A stretch of 38,899 bases of DNA from Pseudomonas sp. TH10 (lineage in GTDB: Bacteria > Pseudomonadota > Gammaproteobacteria > Pseudomonadales > Pseudomonadaceae), in contig NZ_JAEKEG010000097.1 of assembly GCF_016651255.1 (NCBI RefSeq), forward strand, positions 1 through 38,899, in the 5' to 3' direction. The notes beneath the pieces were generated by a model. That model had not been told where the DNA came from and did no database searches. It saw nothing but the letters and a program-made list of their open reading frames with translations. Shown here piece after piece: positions 29,820 through 38,899 of this stretch. Position 1 is the stretch's first letter. Every line of letters begins with the position of its first letter. The position numbers were made by a program, and so were the translations under genes.

Positions 29820-30419
29820 ATGCTGGACGAGCTACTGCATAGGGTAAGCAACCACACACCGCGCACGCTGGAGACCGACAAACGTTTCCCCGAGGCCGCC
29901 GTTCTGGTGCCGATCACCCGCAGTGACGAGCCGGAGCTGGTATTGACCCTGCGTGCCAGCGGACTCTCGACCCACGGCGGCGAAGTTGCCTTCCCCGGTG
30001 GGCGTCGCGATCCGGAAGACCCGGATTTGATCTTCACCGCTTTGCGTGAGGCCGAAGAGGAAATTGGCCTGCCGCCCGGACTGGTTGAAATCATCGGCCC
30101 GCTAAGTCCGCTGATCTCCCTGCATGGCATCAAAGTCACGCCTTATGTCGGCGTGATCCCCGATTTTGTCGAGTACCAGCCCAACGATGCTGAAATCGCC
30201 GCGGTATTTAGCGTACCGCTGGAGTTCTTTCGCAAAGACCCGCGCGAACATACCCATCGTATCGATTACCAGGGTCGCAGCTGGTACGTACCCAGTTACC
30301 GTTACGGTGAATATAAGATCTGGGGGCTGACGGCGATCATGATCGTCGAGTTGATCAACCTGCTCTATGACGCGAAAATCAGCCTGCATCAGCCGCCGAA
30401 AAGCTTTATCAATACCTGA
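29820..30419 (+). CDS. CoA pyrophosphatase-type NUDIX hydrolase
   Basis: NUDIX protein of 199 residues related to NudL/YeaB, which splits coenzyme A and related pyrophosphates. The signature is [14 protein letters not shown] followed by [12 protein letters not shown], with the upstream block [14 protein letters not shown] that is typical of the CoA subgroup. A C-terminal [12 protein letters not shown] block fits as well. No clear Shine-Dalgarno is seen before the ATG. It heads a plus-strand series with the carbonic anhydrase-like gene. Confidence 0.88.
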   Translation: MLDELLHRVSNHTPRTLETDKRFPEAAVLVPITRSDEPELVLTLRASGLSTHGGEVAFPGGRRDPEDPDLIFTALREAEEEIGLPPGLVEIIGPLSPLISLHGIKVTPYVGVIPDFVEYQPNDAEIAAVFSVPLEFFRKDPREHTHRIDYQGRSWYVPSYRYGEYKIWGLTAIMIVELINLLYDAKISLHQPPKSFINT

Positions 30420-30481
30420 AGCATCAACGGCTGAAGCCATCGTTCGAATGGCCAATCACCGTGAGCCCTGAGGAAAACAAG

Positions 30482-31006
30482 ATGAAATACCGCTTGGGCG
30501 ACGCCCGTGTCGACACCCATCCACAGAGCTGGGTCGCCCCCAATGCCGTGCTGGTGGGCAAGGTGAAACTGGAAGAGGGCGCCAACGTCTGGTTCAACGC
30601 CGTGTTACGCGGTGACAACGAACTGATCCTGATCGGCAAGAACAGCAATGTGCAGGACGGCACAGTGATGCATACCGACATGGGCTATCCGCTGACCATC
30701 GGCACCGGCGTGACCATCGGCCACAACGCCATGCTGCATGGCTGCACGGTTGGCGATTACAGCCTGATCGGCATTAATGCGGTGATTTTGAACGGCGCGA
30801 AAATTGGCAAGAACTGCATCATCGGCGCCAATTCGCTGATCGGCGAAGGCAAGGAAATCCCTGATGGTTCGCTAGTGATGGGCTCGCCGGGCAAAGTTGT
30901 GCGTGAACTGACCGAGCCGCAGAAGAAAATGCTCGAAGCCAGCGCCGCGCACTATGTGCATAACTCCCAGCGTTATGCGCGTGATCTGGTTGAGCAGGAA
31001 GAATGA
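30482..31006 (+). CDS. Gamma carbonic anhydrase family protein
   Basis: Left-handed beta-helix protein of 174 residues, YrdA/PaaY type. Zinc ligands of the family are at His64 (TVMHTDMG), His81 (TIGHNAM) and His86 (MLHGCTV). Enzyme activity is variable in this family, so carbonic anhydrase function is not certain. The ATG at 30482 follows TGAGGA by seven bases; an in-frame GTG at 30461 lacks a site. The stop overlaps the next start (ATGA), so the two are coupled. Confidence 0.92.
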   Translation: MKYRLGDARVDTHPQSWVAPNAVLVGKVKLEEGANVWFNAVLRGDNELILIGKNSNVQDGTVMHTDMGYPLTIGTGVTIGHNAMLHGCTVGDYSLIGINAVILNGAKIGKNCIIGANSLIGEGKEIPDGSLVMGSPGKVVRELTEPQKKMLEASAAHYVHNSQRYARDLVEQEE

Positions 31007-31206
31007 CTACACCCGAAAGACCGGTCGCCTCGCCGTGCGTGAATATCTGCGCGCTGGATGAGGAAGATATCTGCACGGGCTGCCAGCGTACGGTCGAAGA
31101 GATCACGCGCTGGAGCCGCATGAACAATGACGAGCGCCGGGTGGTGCTGGGGTTGTGTCATGAACGGGCGAAGGCGAGTGGGTTGGTGTGGATGCTTGGC
31201 AAGTAA
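31003..31206 (+). CDS. DUF1289 domain protein
   Basis: Small protein of 67 residues with the DUF1289 pattern [20 protein letters not shown]: Cys12, Cys16, Cys24 and Cys27 look like a metal or Fe-S site. A basic helix ([13 protein letters not shown]) follows. The function is unknown. It overlaps the gamma carbonic anhydrase gene by four bases, and the same pairing is common in proteobacteria as far as I know. Confidence 0.88.
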   Translation: MTTPERPVASPCVNICALDEEDICTGCQRTVEEITRWSRMNNDERRVVLGLCHERAKASGLVWMLGK

Positions 31207-31231
31207 CTCCGGACATTCATCGCGCCCCTTG

Positions 31232-31330
31232 TTGGAGCGAGCTGGCTCGCGAAAACCTGAGGGCGCTATGAGGTACCTGATTTTACGCGTAATCGTTAAC
31301 GTCCTTCGCGAGCAAGCTCGCTCCTACAGG
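31232..31330. repeat. REP doublet, GTAGGAGCGAGC class
   Basis: Facing arms at 31232-31254 (TTGGAGCGAGCTGGCTCGCG) and 31304-31330 (CTTCGCGAGCAAGCTCGCTC, then CTACAGG). It is the same class as at 6200-6297. The right arm ends 14 bases before the ATG of the next gene. Confidence 0.82.
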
Positions 31331-31344
31331 TGTCTTTTCGTCCC

Positions 31345-31812
31345 ATGATTTTCCTCATCGCCTACATCAGCAGTGTCGTGCTGATCAACTTCGCCTTCTC
31401 CACCGCGCCGCACCTGGACATCATCTGGTCGGCTTGGGGCGGCTTGGTATTCGTGCTGCGCGACATGGTGCAAACGCGCTTTGGGCACGGCGCAATCATC
31501 GCCATGCTGGCGGCGCTGGTGCTGTCCTACGTCACCTCCGATCCCTCCATCGCTTTGGCCAGCGCCACGGCGTTCGCGGTGTCTGAAATCATCGATTGGC
31601 TGGTGTTCAGCGTTACCAAGCGGCCGTTGCGTGACCGCTTGTGGATCAGTTCGGCGCTGAGCATTCCCCTCGATACCTTCATCTTTTTCGGCATGATCGA
31701 TCTGATGACGCCGCCAGTCATCATCACCGCGCTGGCCTCGAAATTCGCCGGCGTTACCGCTGTCTGGCTGATCATGGCCTGGCGCGAGCGCAAACAGGCT
31801 GTCGCCAGCTGA
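31345..31812 (+). CDS. VUT family (queuosine precursor transporter-like) membrane protein
   Basis: Integral membrane protein of 155 residues with about five to six hydrophobic segments (IFLIAYISSVVLINFAF, IIAMLAALVLSYVT and others). The blocks DMVQTRFGHG, ASATAFAVSEIIDWLVF and RDRLWISSALSIPLDTFIFF are those of the VUT/YhhQ family, whose E. coli member imports preQ0/preQ1. It is shorter than YhhQ (about 220 residues), so the substrate could differ. The only Shine-Dalgarno-like motif (AGGTG) is at the end of the REP arm, 12 bases upstream. Confidence 0.85.
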   Translation: MIFLIAYISSVVLINFAFSTAPHLDIIWSAWGGLVFVLRDMVQTRFGHGAIIAMLAALVLSYVTSDPSIALASATAFAVSEIIDWLVFSVTKRPLRDRLWISSALSIPLDTFIFFGMIDLMTPPVIITALASKFAGVTAVWLIMAWRERKQAVAS

Positions 31813-31841
31813 AGCCAAACCCTCGCGTTCATGTAAAATGC

Positions 31842-31883
31842 CGCGCTTTCTCCCCATGGAAAGCGCGTCTGGCGTCGCTTTCC
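31842..31883 (+). promoter_or_regulatory. purT leader with two competing hairpins
   Basis: CGCGCTTTC (31842-31850) pairs with GAAAGCGCG (31859-31867). The same middle arm, GGAAAGCG (31858-31865), also pairs with CGCTTTCC (31876-31883). The two hairpins exclude each other. A TAAAAT -10-like hexamer is at 31834-31839. The segment lies 29 bases upstream of the purT ATG. Regulation by this switch is inference. Confidence 0.4.
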
Positions 31884-31912
31884 TCGATGATCCGCTTCTT
31901 TGAGGACCTGAG

Positions 31913-33094
31913 ATGACCCGTATCGGAACTCCATTGTCGCCGACCGCGACCCGCGTATTGCTGTGTGGCTGTGGCGAGTTGGGCAAGGAAGTGGTGATCG
32001 AGCTGCAACGCCTGGGCGTTGAAGTGATCGCCGTGGACCGCTACGCCAACGCGCCGGCCATGCAGGTGGCGCATCGCAGCCACGTGATCAATATGCTCGA
32101 CGGTGCCGCCCTGCGAGCGGTCATCGAAGCAGAAAAACCGCACTTCATCGTGCCGGAAATCGAAGCCATCGCGACCGCCACCCTGGTCGAACTGGAAGCC
32201 GAAGGTTTCACCGTGATCCCTACCGCGCGTGCCGCGCAGCTGACCATGAACCGCGAAGGCATCCGCCGCCTGGCAGCTGAAGAGCTGGACCTGCCCACTT
32301 CGCCGTACCACTTCGCCGACACCTTCGAGGATTACAGCAAGGCGGTCGAAGACCTCGGCTTCCCGTGCGTGGTCAAGCCAGTGATGAGCTCGTCGGGCAA
32401 GGGCCAAAGCCTTCTGCGCAGTGTCGATGACGTGAAGGCCGCGTGGGATTACGCGCAAGAAGGCGGCCGCGCCGGCAAGGGGCGAGTGATCGTCGAGGGC
32501 TTCATCGATTTCGACTACGAAATTACCTTGCTCACCGTGCGCCACATTGGCGGCACCACGTTCTGTGCTCCGGTGGGGCATCGCCAGGAGAAGGGCGATT
32601 ACCAGGAGTCCTGGCAGCCACAGGCGATGAGCCCGATCGCGCTGGCGGAGTCCGAGCGCGTCGCCAAAGCCGTGACCGAAGCCTTGGGTGGCCGCGGCCT
32701 GTTTGGCGTCGAGTTGTTCATCAAGGGCGACCAGGTGTGGTTCAGCGAAGTGTCGCCGCGCCCACACGACACGGGCCTTGTGACGCTGATTTCCCAGGAC
32801 CTGTCGCAGTTCGCGCTGCACGCCCGGGCCATTCTTGGCCTGCCGATCCCGTTGATCCGTCAGTTCGGGCCTTCGGCTTCGGCGGTGATCCTGGTGGAAG
32901 GGCAGTCGACCCAGACGGCGTTCGCCAATCTTGGCGCTGCGCTGAGCGAGCCGGATACGGCGTTGCGGTTGTTCGGCAAGCCTGAGGTCAACGGCCAGCG
33001 CCGCATGGGCGTGGCGCTGGCGCGGGATGAGTCGATTGAAGCGGCTCGGGCGAAGGCTACCCGTGCTTCGCAGGCCGTCGTAGTAGACCTCTAA
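31913..33094 (+). CDS. purT: Formate-dependent phosphoribosylglycinamide formyltransferase PurT
   Basis: ATP-grasp enzyme that formylates GAR with formate in purine synthesis, the folate-independent alternative to PurN. The protein has 393 residues, the E. coli length. [20 protein letters not shown] is the N-terminal fold, [14 protein letters not shown] the ATP-grasp loop, [17 protein letters not shown] and [13 protein letters not shown] the substrate and metal region. TGAGGA lies about nine bases before the ATG. Expression may be set by the leader hairpins. Confidence 0.97.
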   Translation: MTRIGTPLSPTATRVLLCGCGELGKEVVIELQRLGVEVIAVDRYANAPAMQVAHRSHVINMLDGAALRAVIEAEKPHFIVPEIEAIATATLVELEAEGFTVIPTARAAQLTMNREGIRRLAAEELDLPTSPYHFADTFEDYSKAVEDLGFPCVVKPVMSSSGKGQSLLRSVDDVKAAWDYAQEGGRAGKGRVIVEGFIDFDYEITLLTVRHIGGTTFCAPVGHRQEKGDYQESWQPQAMSPIALAESERVAKAVTEALGGRGLFGVELFIKGDQVWFSEVSPRPHDTGLVTLISQDLSQFALHARAILGLPIPLIRQFGPSASAVILVEGQSTQTAFANLGAALSEPDTALRLFGKPEVNGQRRMGVALARDESIEAARAKATRASQAVVVDL

Positions 33095-33110
33095 ACCGAG
33101 GCGCGGCATT

Positions 33111-33200
33111 CGCCGGCAAGCCCGCTCCCACATGGGATTGGGGTCGTACACACAATTGGTGGACAACCCGAAATCCTGTGGGAGCGAGCTTGCTCGCGAT
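33111..33200. repeat. REP doublet, GTGGGAGCGGGCTTGCCGGCG class
   Basis: Facing arms at 33111-33135 (CGCCGGCAAGCCCGCTCCCA, then CATGG) and 33175-33200 (CCTGTGGGAGCGAGCTTGCT, then CGCGAT). One arm is of the CGGGCTT type and the other of the CGAGCTT type, so this is a mixed copy. It lies between the converging ends of purT and the MFS gene, and no standard terminator is seen there. Confidence 0.8.
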
Positions 33201-33209
33201 GGCGGCCTG

Positions 33210-34526
33210 TCAGGCCACTCGATTCAAATCGTTATCCCGCGTTTCCTTCAAGCACAGCACCGCGATCAGGCTTAACACCGCCGCCCCCGACACATACCCC
33301 CCGACATAACTCAGCCCGCCCATCGCCACCAGCTTCTGCGCGAAGAACGGCGCTGCCGAGGCTCCGACGATTCCGCCCAGGTTGTACGCCGCCGATGCGC
33401 CGGTATAACGCACGTGGGTCGGAAACAGCTCCGGCAACAGCGCCCCCATCGGCGCGAATGTCACGCCCATCAAAAACAGCTCGATGCACAGGAATAGCGC
33501 GACGCCCCAGGTTGAACCCTGCGTCAGCAACGGCTCCATGAGAAACCCCGACAGAATCGCCAGCACGCCACCGATGATCAGCACCGGTTTGCGCCCGTAA
33601 CGGTCACTTGCCCAAGCGGACAACGGCGTGGCGGCAGCCATGAACAGCACGGCAAAACACAGCAGTCCAAGGAAAGTTTCGCGGCTGTAGCCAAGCGTGG
33701 ACACGCCGTAGCTCAGGGAAAATACCGTCGAGATATAGAACAGCGCATAGCAAACTACCATCGCCGCCGCGCCCAGCAGGGTTGGCGCCCAGTATTGGCT
33801 GAACAGCTCGACCAGCGGCATTTTTACCCGTTCCTGACGGGCGATGGCATTGGCGAACACCGGGGTTTCGTGCAGTTTCAATCGCACGTACAGACCGACC
33901 ATCACCAGCACGGCGCTGAGCAGAAACGGAATACGCCAGCCCCAACTGCGGAATTGCTCATCATCGAGCGTCATGGCCAAGGTCAGAAACAAGCCGTTGG
34001 CCGCGAGAAAACCAATCGAAGGGCCGAGCTGCGGGAACATGCCGAACCACGCCCGTTTGCCCTTCGGTGCGTTTTCCGTGGCCAGCAGCGCGGCGCCACC
34101 CCATTCACCGCCTAATCCCAAACCCTGACCAAAGCGCAGCACGCACAACAGGATCGGTGCCCAGGCGCCGATGCTGGCGTAACCCGGCAGCACGCCGATC
34201 AGCGTTGTACAAACACCCATCAGCAGTAACGAGGCGACCAATGTGGACTTGCGCCCGATACGGTCACCGAAATGGCCGAACAACGCCGAGCCCAGAGGTC
34301 GCGCGAGGAAGGCAATGCCGAAAGTGAGAAACGCCGAGAGCATCTGTGCGGTGCCGGAGGTCTGCGGAAAGAACACCGGCCCGATCACCAGTGCAGCAGC
34401 GGTGGCGTAGACGTAGAAGTCGTAGAACTCGATGGCCGTGCCGATAAAACTCGCCGTGGCCACGCGCGTGGCGGAATTGGTCGGTTGGGCAGGCGCGGTG
34501 TCGCTGTAAGCGGTACTGGTCGTCAT
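33210..34526 (-). CDS. MFS transporter, metabolite:H+ symporter (MHS) type
   Basis: Twelve-span major facilitator of 438 residues. FIGTAIEFYDFYVYATAAAL at the first span and the loop 2-3 motif GHFGDRIGRKS are typical of the MHS subfamily (KgtP, ShiA, ProP relatives). Other motifs are GLGLGGEWGGAALLATENAP and a C-terminal LPELFPTHVRYTGAS. Substrates in this group are mostly organic acids or osmolytes; none can be named here. The ATG at 34526 has AGGGA nine bases upstream. No adjacent catabolic gene points to a substrate. Confidence 0.9.
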   Translation of the reverse strand: MTTSTAYSDTAPAQPTNSATRVATASFIGTAIEFYDFYVYATAAALVIGPVFFPQTSGTAQMLSAFLTFGIAFLARPLGSALFGHFGDRIGRKSTLVASLLLMGVCTTLIGVLPGYASIGAWAPILLCVLRFGQGLGLGGEWGGAALLATENAPKGKRAWFGMFPQLGPSIGFLAANGLFLTLAMTLDDEQFRSWGWRIPFLLSAVLVMVGLYVRLKLHETPVFANAIARQERVKMPLVELFSQYWAPTLLGAAAMVVCYALFYISTVFSLSYGVSTLGYSRETFLGLLCFAVLFMAAATPLSAWASDRYGRKPVLIIGGVLAILSGFLMEPLLTQGSTWGVALFLCIELFLMGVTFAPMGALLPELFPTHVRYTGASAAYNLGGIVGASAAPFFAQKLVAMGGLSYVGGYVSGAAVLSLIAVLCLKETRDNDLNRVA

Positions 34527-34689
34527 GCGGTGATCCCTGACAGTCATGAGCTCCGTTGGAGCGAATTATTATGGTCGAACACCCAGGGATGTGGGTTTAA
34601 CGCGAAGTGCGGGTAGCACTGGGGTAGGGCGGCGCTTGGGTAAGCTGATCCGATTATAGGAAGGGGGCTAACGATTGAACAAGAGCAAA

Positions 34690-34762
34690 AAGATCGCAGC
34701 CTGCGGCAGCTCCTACATGGGAACGCATTCCAAATGTAGGAGCTGCCGCAGGCTGCGATCTT
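34690..34762. repeat. Perfect 29-base inverted repeat (REPIN-like)
   Basis: AAGATCGCAGCCTGCGGCAG (34690-34709, continuing CTCCTACAT to 34718) is the exact reverse complement of 34734-34762. The loop of 15 bases contains AACGCATTCC. It is the same family as at 26252-26385. The right arm ends eight bases from the stop of the next minus-strand gene, so it would also fold at the 3' end of that mRNA. Confidence 0.9.
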
Positions 34763-34770
34763 GTGGCTAT

Positions 34771-36015
34771 CTAGCGCACGGGCGCGACCGCAGGCACCGA
34801 GCTGGTGTGCCAGACCAGCACCTGGGTCACACGGTTATCCTCGGTCTCGAGAATCTCCAGCCGATACCGCCCAATCTTCAGGCAAACCGCACTGTCCGGG
34901 ATGGTCTCAAGCGCTTCGGTCACCAGACCATTCAGCGTCTTCGGCCCATCGCTGGGCAAGTGCCAGCCCAGGCACTTGTTCAATTCACGGATCGACGCCG
35001 CCCCGTCAATCACCATTCGGCCATCAGCCTGTGGATGAATATGCGGGTTATCGAGGCTGTGCTCGCTTTCAAACTCGCCAACGATTTCTTCGAGAATGTC
35101 TTCCAGTGTGACGATGCCGAGCACTTCGCCGTACTCGTCCACCACCATGCCCAAGCGCCGCTGTTGCTTGTGGAAGTTCAGCAGTTGCAGCTGCAGCGGC
35201 GTGCTCTCCGGCACGAAATAGGGCTCGTGACAGGCCGCCAGCAGCGCTTCGATCGTCAGGCTGGCATCGGCCAGCAGATGGCGGATCTGCCGGGTATTGA
35301 GCACCGCTTCAACCTGGTTGATATCGCTGTGGAACACCGGCAGGCGTGTGCGCCGGTTGTTGCGCAGCTGCTCGATGATCTCCTGGAGATCGTCGTCGAG
35401 GTTGATCCCGTCGACATCGCTGCGTGGCACCAGGATGTCGTTGACCGTGATGTTATCCAGCGCATGGATGCCCGCCAGCACGTGCGGGCGGCAGGATGCG
35501 TGTTCCTGGTCTTCGTGCCGATCCGAGGCGGCTTCGTCTTCGCTCTGCTGCACCACTTTGACTTTGCGGGCGAATGGGCGCATCAACAATTGGCTGAGGC
35601 CATTGAGCAACCAGGCGGCGGGGTAGACGATTTTCAATGGCACGCCGAGCAAGGTGTTGCCCAGGCTCAGGACAGCATCTGGATAACGCACGGCGAGGGT
35701 GCGCGGCAAGTAATCGGCGAACACCAGCAAAATAGCGCCGGCGCCAAGGCATGCTGCCCAAGGGCCGTTTTCTTCGCAGAGGAAAATCGCCAGCAACGTC
35801 GCAATCACGACCGCAAGCGCACGGCACAAGGTGTTGCAGAGGATCAGACTGTCGAGCGGGAAGCTCAGCTTCGCCAGCGGTTTATCGCTGGCGCGCGAGG
35901 CGGTGCGTTGTGCGAGTAGATGTTGCTGCGCGTTTTCGATGGCGGTAAACAGCCCCGACCACAAAATCAGCAGGACAAATACCGCAAGCATCGGCCCTAT
36001 GGGCAAACCGTCCAT
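34771..36015 (-). CDS. CNNM/CorB-like protein (DUF21, CBS pair, CorC domain)
   Basis: Membrane protein of 414 residues. Three to four spans with the DUF21 domain lie at about 1-150 (MLAVFVLLILWSGLFTAIEN). A CBS pair is at about 185-305 (DILVPRSDVDGINLDDDL and MVVDEYGEVLGIVTLEDILE), and a CorC_HlyC domain at the C-terminus. This is the architecture of E. coli YfjD (CorB), linked to magnesium/cobalt handling. E. coli has the same neighbours, yfjD-ypjD-ffh. The stop is 12 bases after nothing coding and next to a REPIN. The ribosome binding site is weak. Confidence 0.92.
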   Translation of the reverse strand: MDGLPIGPMLAVFVLLILWSGLFTAIENAQQHLLAQRTASRASDKPLAKLSFPLDSLILCNTLCRALAVVIATLLAIFLCEENGPWAACLGAGAILLVFADYLPRTLAVRYPDAVLSLGNTLLGVPLKIVYPAAWLLNGLSQLLMRPFARKVKVVQQSEDEAASDRHEDQEHASCRPHVLAGIHALDNITVNDILVPRSDVDGINLDDDLQEIIEQLRNNRRTRLPVFHSDINQVEAVLNTRQIRHLLADASLTIEALLAACHEPYFVPESTPLQLQLLNFHKQQRRLGMVVDEYGEVLGIVTLEDILEEIVGEFESEHSLDNPHIHPQADGRMVIDGAASIRELNKCLGWHLPSDGPKTLNGLVTEALETIPDSAVCLKIGRYRLEILETEDNRVTQVLVWHTSSVPAVAPVR

Positions 36016-36027
36016 TTATGCCGCCCG

Positions 36028-36840
36028 TCAGATGTGCAGGATGTATTCACGAACCAGTTTGCTGCCGAAATACGCCAACATCAGCAGACAGAAACCGGCG
36101 AGGGTCCAGCGAATCGCCTTGTGGCCGCGCCAGCCGAGACGATTGCGTCCCCACAGCAGCACGCTGAAGACAATCCAGGCCAGGCACGCGAGCAGGGTTT
36201 TGTGCACCAGGTGCTGGGCAAACAGGTTCTCGACGAACAGCCAGCCGGAGATCAGCGACAGCGACAACAGCGTCCAGCCAGCCCAGAGGAAACCGAACAG
36301 CAGGCTTTCCATGGTTTGCAGCGGCGGGAAGTTTTTGATCAGCCCGGACGGGTGCTTGTGCTTGAGCTGGTGGTCTTGCACCAGCAGCAGCAGCGCCTGG
36401 AACACCGCGATGGTGAACATGCCGTAAGCGAGGATCGACAACAGAATGTGCGCGAGGATGCCCGGCTCTTCATCGATGATCTGCACCGTACCGGCCGGCG
36501 CGAACTGCGCCAGCAGCACGGTAATCGCGCCGAGCGGGAACAGCAGCACCAGCAGGTTTTCCACCGGGATCCGCGAGCAGGCAATCAGAGTCAGGGCGAT
36601 CACCGCCGCCGCAATCAGGCTGGAGGCGCTGAAGAAATCCAGGCCCAGACCGATCGGTGTCAGCAAATGCGTGAGCAGGCTGGCGCTGTGGGCCAGCACG
36701 GCAAGGATGCCGAGCGTAACCAGCGGGCGCTTGTTCGCCTTGGCGCCGGTGGCCAGACGGGTGCTCTGATAAAAGGTCGCAGCGGCGTATAGAAGGGCGG
36801 CGGCGAGGGTGGTCAGCAAACTGGGTGACAAGGGGAGCAT
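36028..36840 (-). CDS. ypjD: YpjD-like inner membrane protein (cytochrome c assembly/CcsA family)
   Basis: Membrane protein of 270 residues with about eight spans, matching the YpjD/CcsA/HemX-like family. Its C-terminal part holds FLWAGWTLLSLSLISGW and HKTLLACLAWIVF; conserved His residues could bind heme, as in the cytochrome c assembly proteins. The biochemical function is not established. The ATG at 36840 follows AGGA. Twelve bases separate its stop from the CorB-like gene, so the two form an operon divergent from ffh. Confidence 0.9.
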   Translation of the reverse strand: MLPLSPSLLTTLAAALLYAAATFYQSTRLATGAKANKRPLVTLGILAVLAHSASLLTHLLTPIGLGLDFFSASSLIAAAVIALTLIACSRIPVENLLVLLFPLGAITVLLAQFAPAGTVQIIDEEPGILAHILLSILAYGMFTIAVFQALLLLVQDHQLKHKHPSGLIKNFPPLQTMESLLFGFLWAGWTLLSLSLISGWLFVENLFAQHLVHKTLLACLAWIVFSVLLWGRNRLGWRGHKAIRWTLAGFCLLMLAYFGSKLVREYILHI

Positions 36841-36947
36841 AAATCCTGTTAGGCAAGCCCGAAAGGGGCTGAGTTTGGCATAGAACCGCCATGACACGAA
36901 AGACTCAGGAAGCTGACAGCGAGGTGTCCGCCAGACGCAGTCTTCGC

Positions 36948-36953
36948 TATAAT
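36948..36953 (+). promoter_or_regulatory. Consensus -10 hexamer upstream of ffh
   Basis: A perfect TATAAT lies about 98 bases before the ffh ATG. No good -35 lies at the right distance (TGTCCG at 36925-36930), so the assignment rests on the -10 alone. Confidence 0.45.
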
Positions 36954-37050
36954 CCGCGACCTGCCCACGCCGCAGGCTCGCCGAGCACATGTTGATTCCG
37001 GTCTGGGCCGCCATTATCCCGGTCTACACAGGGCCTGAAAGGATCGCGCA

Positions 37051-38427
<1,377 letters not shown>

Positions 38428-38518
38428 AAAACTGGCCGGTCGTCGCACCGGCGCAGGCCCCGCAAGGACGCGGGATCAACAGCAAACCCGCACTCGGCGG
38501 GAGCTGACTGGCCGTTTT
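38428..38518 (+). terminator. Branched structured element between ffh and rpsP, terminator-like
   Basis: An outer stem pairs AAAAC-GGCC-G-GTC (38428-38441, T38433 bulged) with GAC-T-GGCC-GTTTT (38506-38518), including A/T tracts at its base. Inside are CCCGC/GCGGG (38459-38463 with 38470-38474) and CCCGC/GCGGG (38487-38491 with 38497-38501), the latter extended by CAGC/GCTG. It starts right after the ffh stop. It may end ffh transcription, but the shape is richer than an ordinary terminator. Confidence 0.5.
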
Positions 38519-38576
38519 CATCGACGGCTCTATATGCAAATCTGCACGGCATGCCATAGGCGCCGGAAAAAGTCAT

Positions 38577-38604
38577 TTGCAAAAGTCCGGATATTCCTTA
38601 GAAT
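38577..38604 (+). promoter_or_regulatory. Candidate rpsP operon promoter
   Basis: -35 TTGCAA (38577-38582), 16-base spacer, -10 TAGAAT (38599-38604). It lies 72 bases before rpsP. The leader between them has a GGGC/GCCC hairpin and an AGGAA site before the start codon. Confidence 0.6.
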
Positions 38605-38676
38605 ATGCGGCCTTTCGGGCACCCATGCCCGCTGTGCATTTAGATTTGCAGCACCGACTACAGGAACGATGTTCAC

Positions 38677-38899
38677 ATGCTAACAATCCGTCTTGCCCTT
38701 GGCGGCTCCAAAAAGCGCCCGTTTTACCACCTGACCGTAACCGACTCGCGTAACCCGCGTGACGGCTCCCACAAAGAACAGGTTGGTTTCTTCAACCCTG
38801 TTGCCCGTGGTCAGGAAATCCGTCTGTCCGTGAACCAAGAGCGCGTAGCCTACTGGCTGAGCGTTGGTGCACAGCCTTCTGAGCGTGTTGCTCAGTTGC
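38677..38899 (+). CDS. rpsP: 30S ribosomal protein S16 (5' part, cut by window end)
   Basis: Begins [20 protein letters not shown] and reads through [11 protein letters not shown] to the window end, the N-terminal 74 residues of S16. The usual length is about 83, so some ten codons lie outside. AGGAA lies upstream of the ATG at somewhat long spacing. It begins the rpsP-rimM-trmD-rplS operon in related genomes; only rpsP is visible here. Confidence 0.97.
   Translation, partial: MLTIRLALGGSKKRPFYHLTVTDSRNPRDGSHKEQVGFFNPVARGQEIRLSVNQERVAYWLSVGAQPSERVAQL

Noticed and set aside
36841..37050. N-terminal extension of the YpjD-like protein to 37014
   Set aside because: The extension is hydrophilic, not membrane-like, overlaps the ffh promoter region, and the ATG at 36840 has its own AGGA.

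Overview
The window is an ordinary core-chromosome segment of a Pseudomonas, most like the P. fluorescens group. This rests on gene content and order, on protein sequences close to those I know from P. aeruginosa, on the high-GC codon usage, and on REP-type palindromes between genes. I see no prophage, transposase, CRISPR array, rRNA or tRNA gene. Gene density is high, and almost every long reading frame antisense to a gene is a high-GC shadow.

Layout. (1) 14-5447, plus strand: queA-tgt (queuosine in tRNA) followed by yajC-secD-secF (accessory part of the Sec translocon). (2) 5569-6117: a glycine-zipper envelope protein between two terminators. (3) 6379-8893: suhB on the minus strand, divergent from trmJ-cysE. 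(4) 9095-14744: an IscR-type operator/promoter and the whole ISC iron-sulphur operon iscR-iscS-iscU-iscA-hscB-hscA-fdx-iscX, with cysE (cysteine supply) just upstream. (5) 14833-24094: ndk, then rlmN-pilW-rodZ-ispG-hisS-yfgM-bamB-der. As in enterobacteria, this block joins translation quality, cell shape, isoprenoid synthesis and outer-membrane assembly. RlmN, IspG and Fdx all use Fe-S clusters, so the ISC operon serves its neighbours. (6) 24319-26246: a methionine/glutamine-type aminotransferase overlapping a nitrilase-family omega-amidase. (7) 26461-29672, minus strand: leuA with a likely leader peptide, an L,D-transpeptidase and a zinc-ribbon NUDIX protein. (8) 29820-33094, plus strand: CoA-type NUDIX hydrolase, gamma carbonic anhydrase, DUF1289 protein, VUT-family membrane protein and purT. 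(9) 33210-36840, minus strand: an MHS-type MFS transporter, a CNNM/CorB-like protein and a YpjD/CcsA-like protein. (10) 37051-38899, plus strand: ffh and the start of rpsP, cut by the window end.

The interesting material is between the genes. A 25-codon leader ORF lies upstream of leuA with competing RNA pairings. The purT 5' region has two mutually exclusive hairpins that share one arm. The hairpin between iscX and ndk carries a perfect TATAAT in its loop. A branched, strongly paired element sits between ffh and rpsP. There are three sequence classes of REP/REPIN-like repeats, one with 29-bp perfect arms. I found no gene cluster that looks like an undescribed multi-gene system; the regulatory leaders are the best candidates for something little described.
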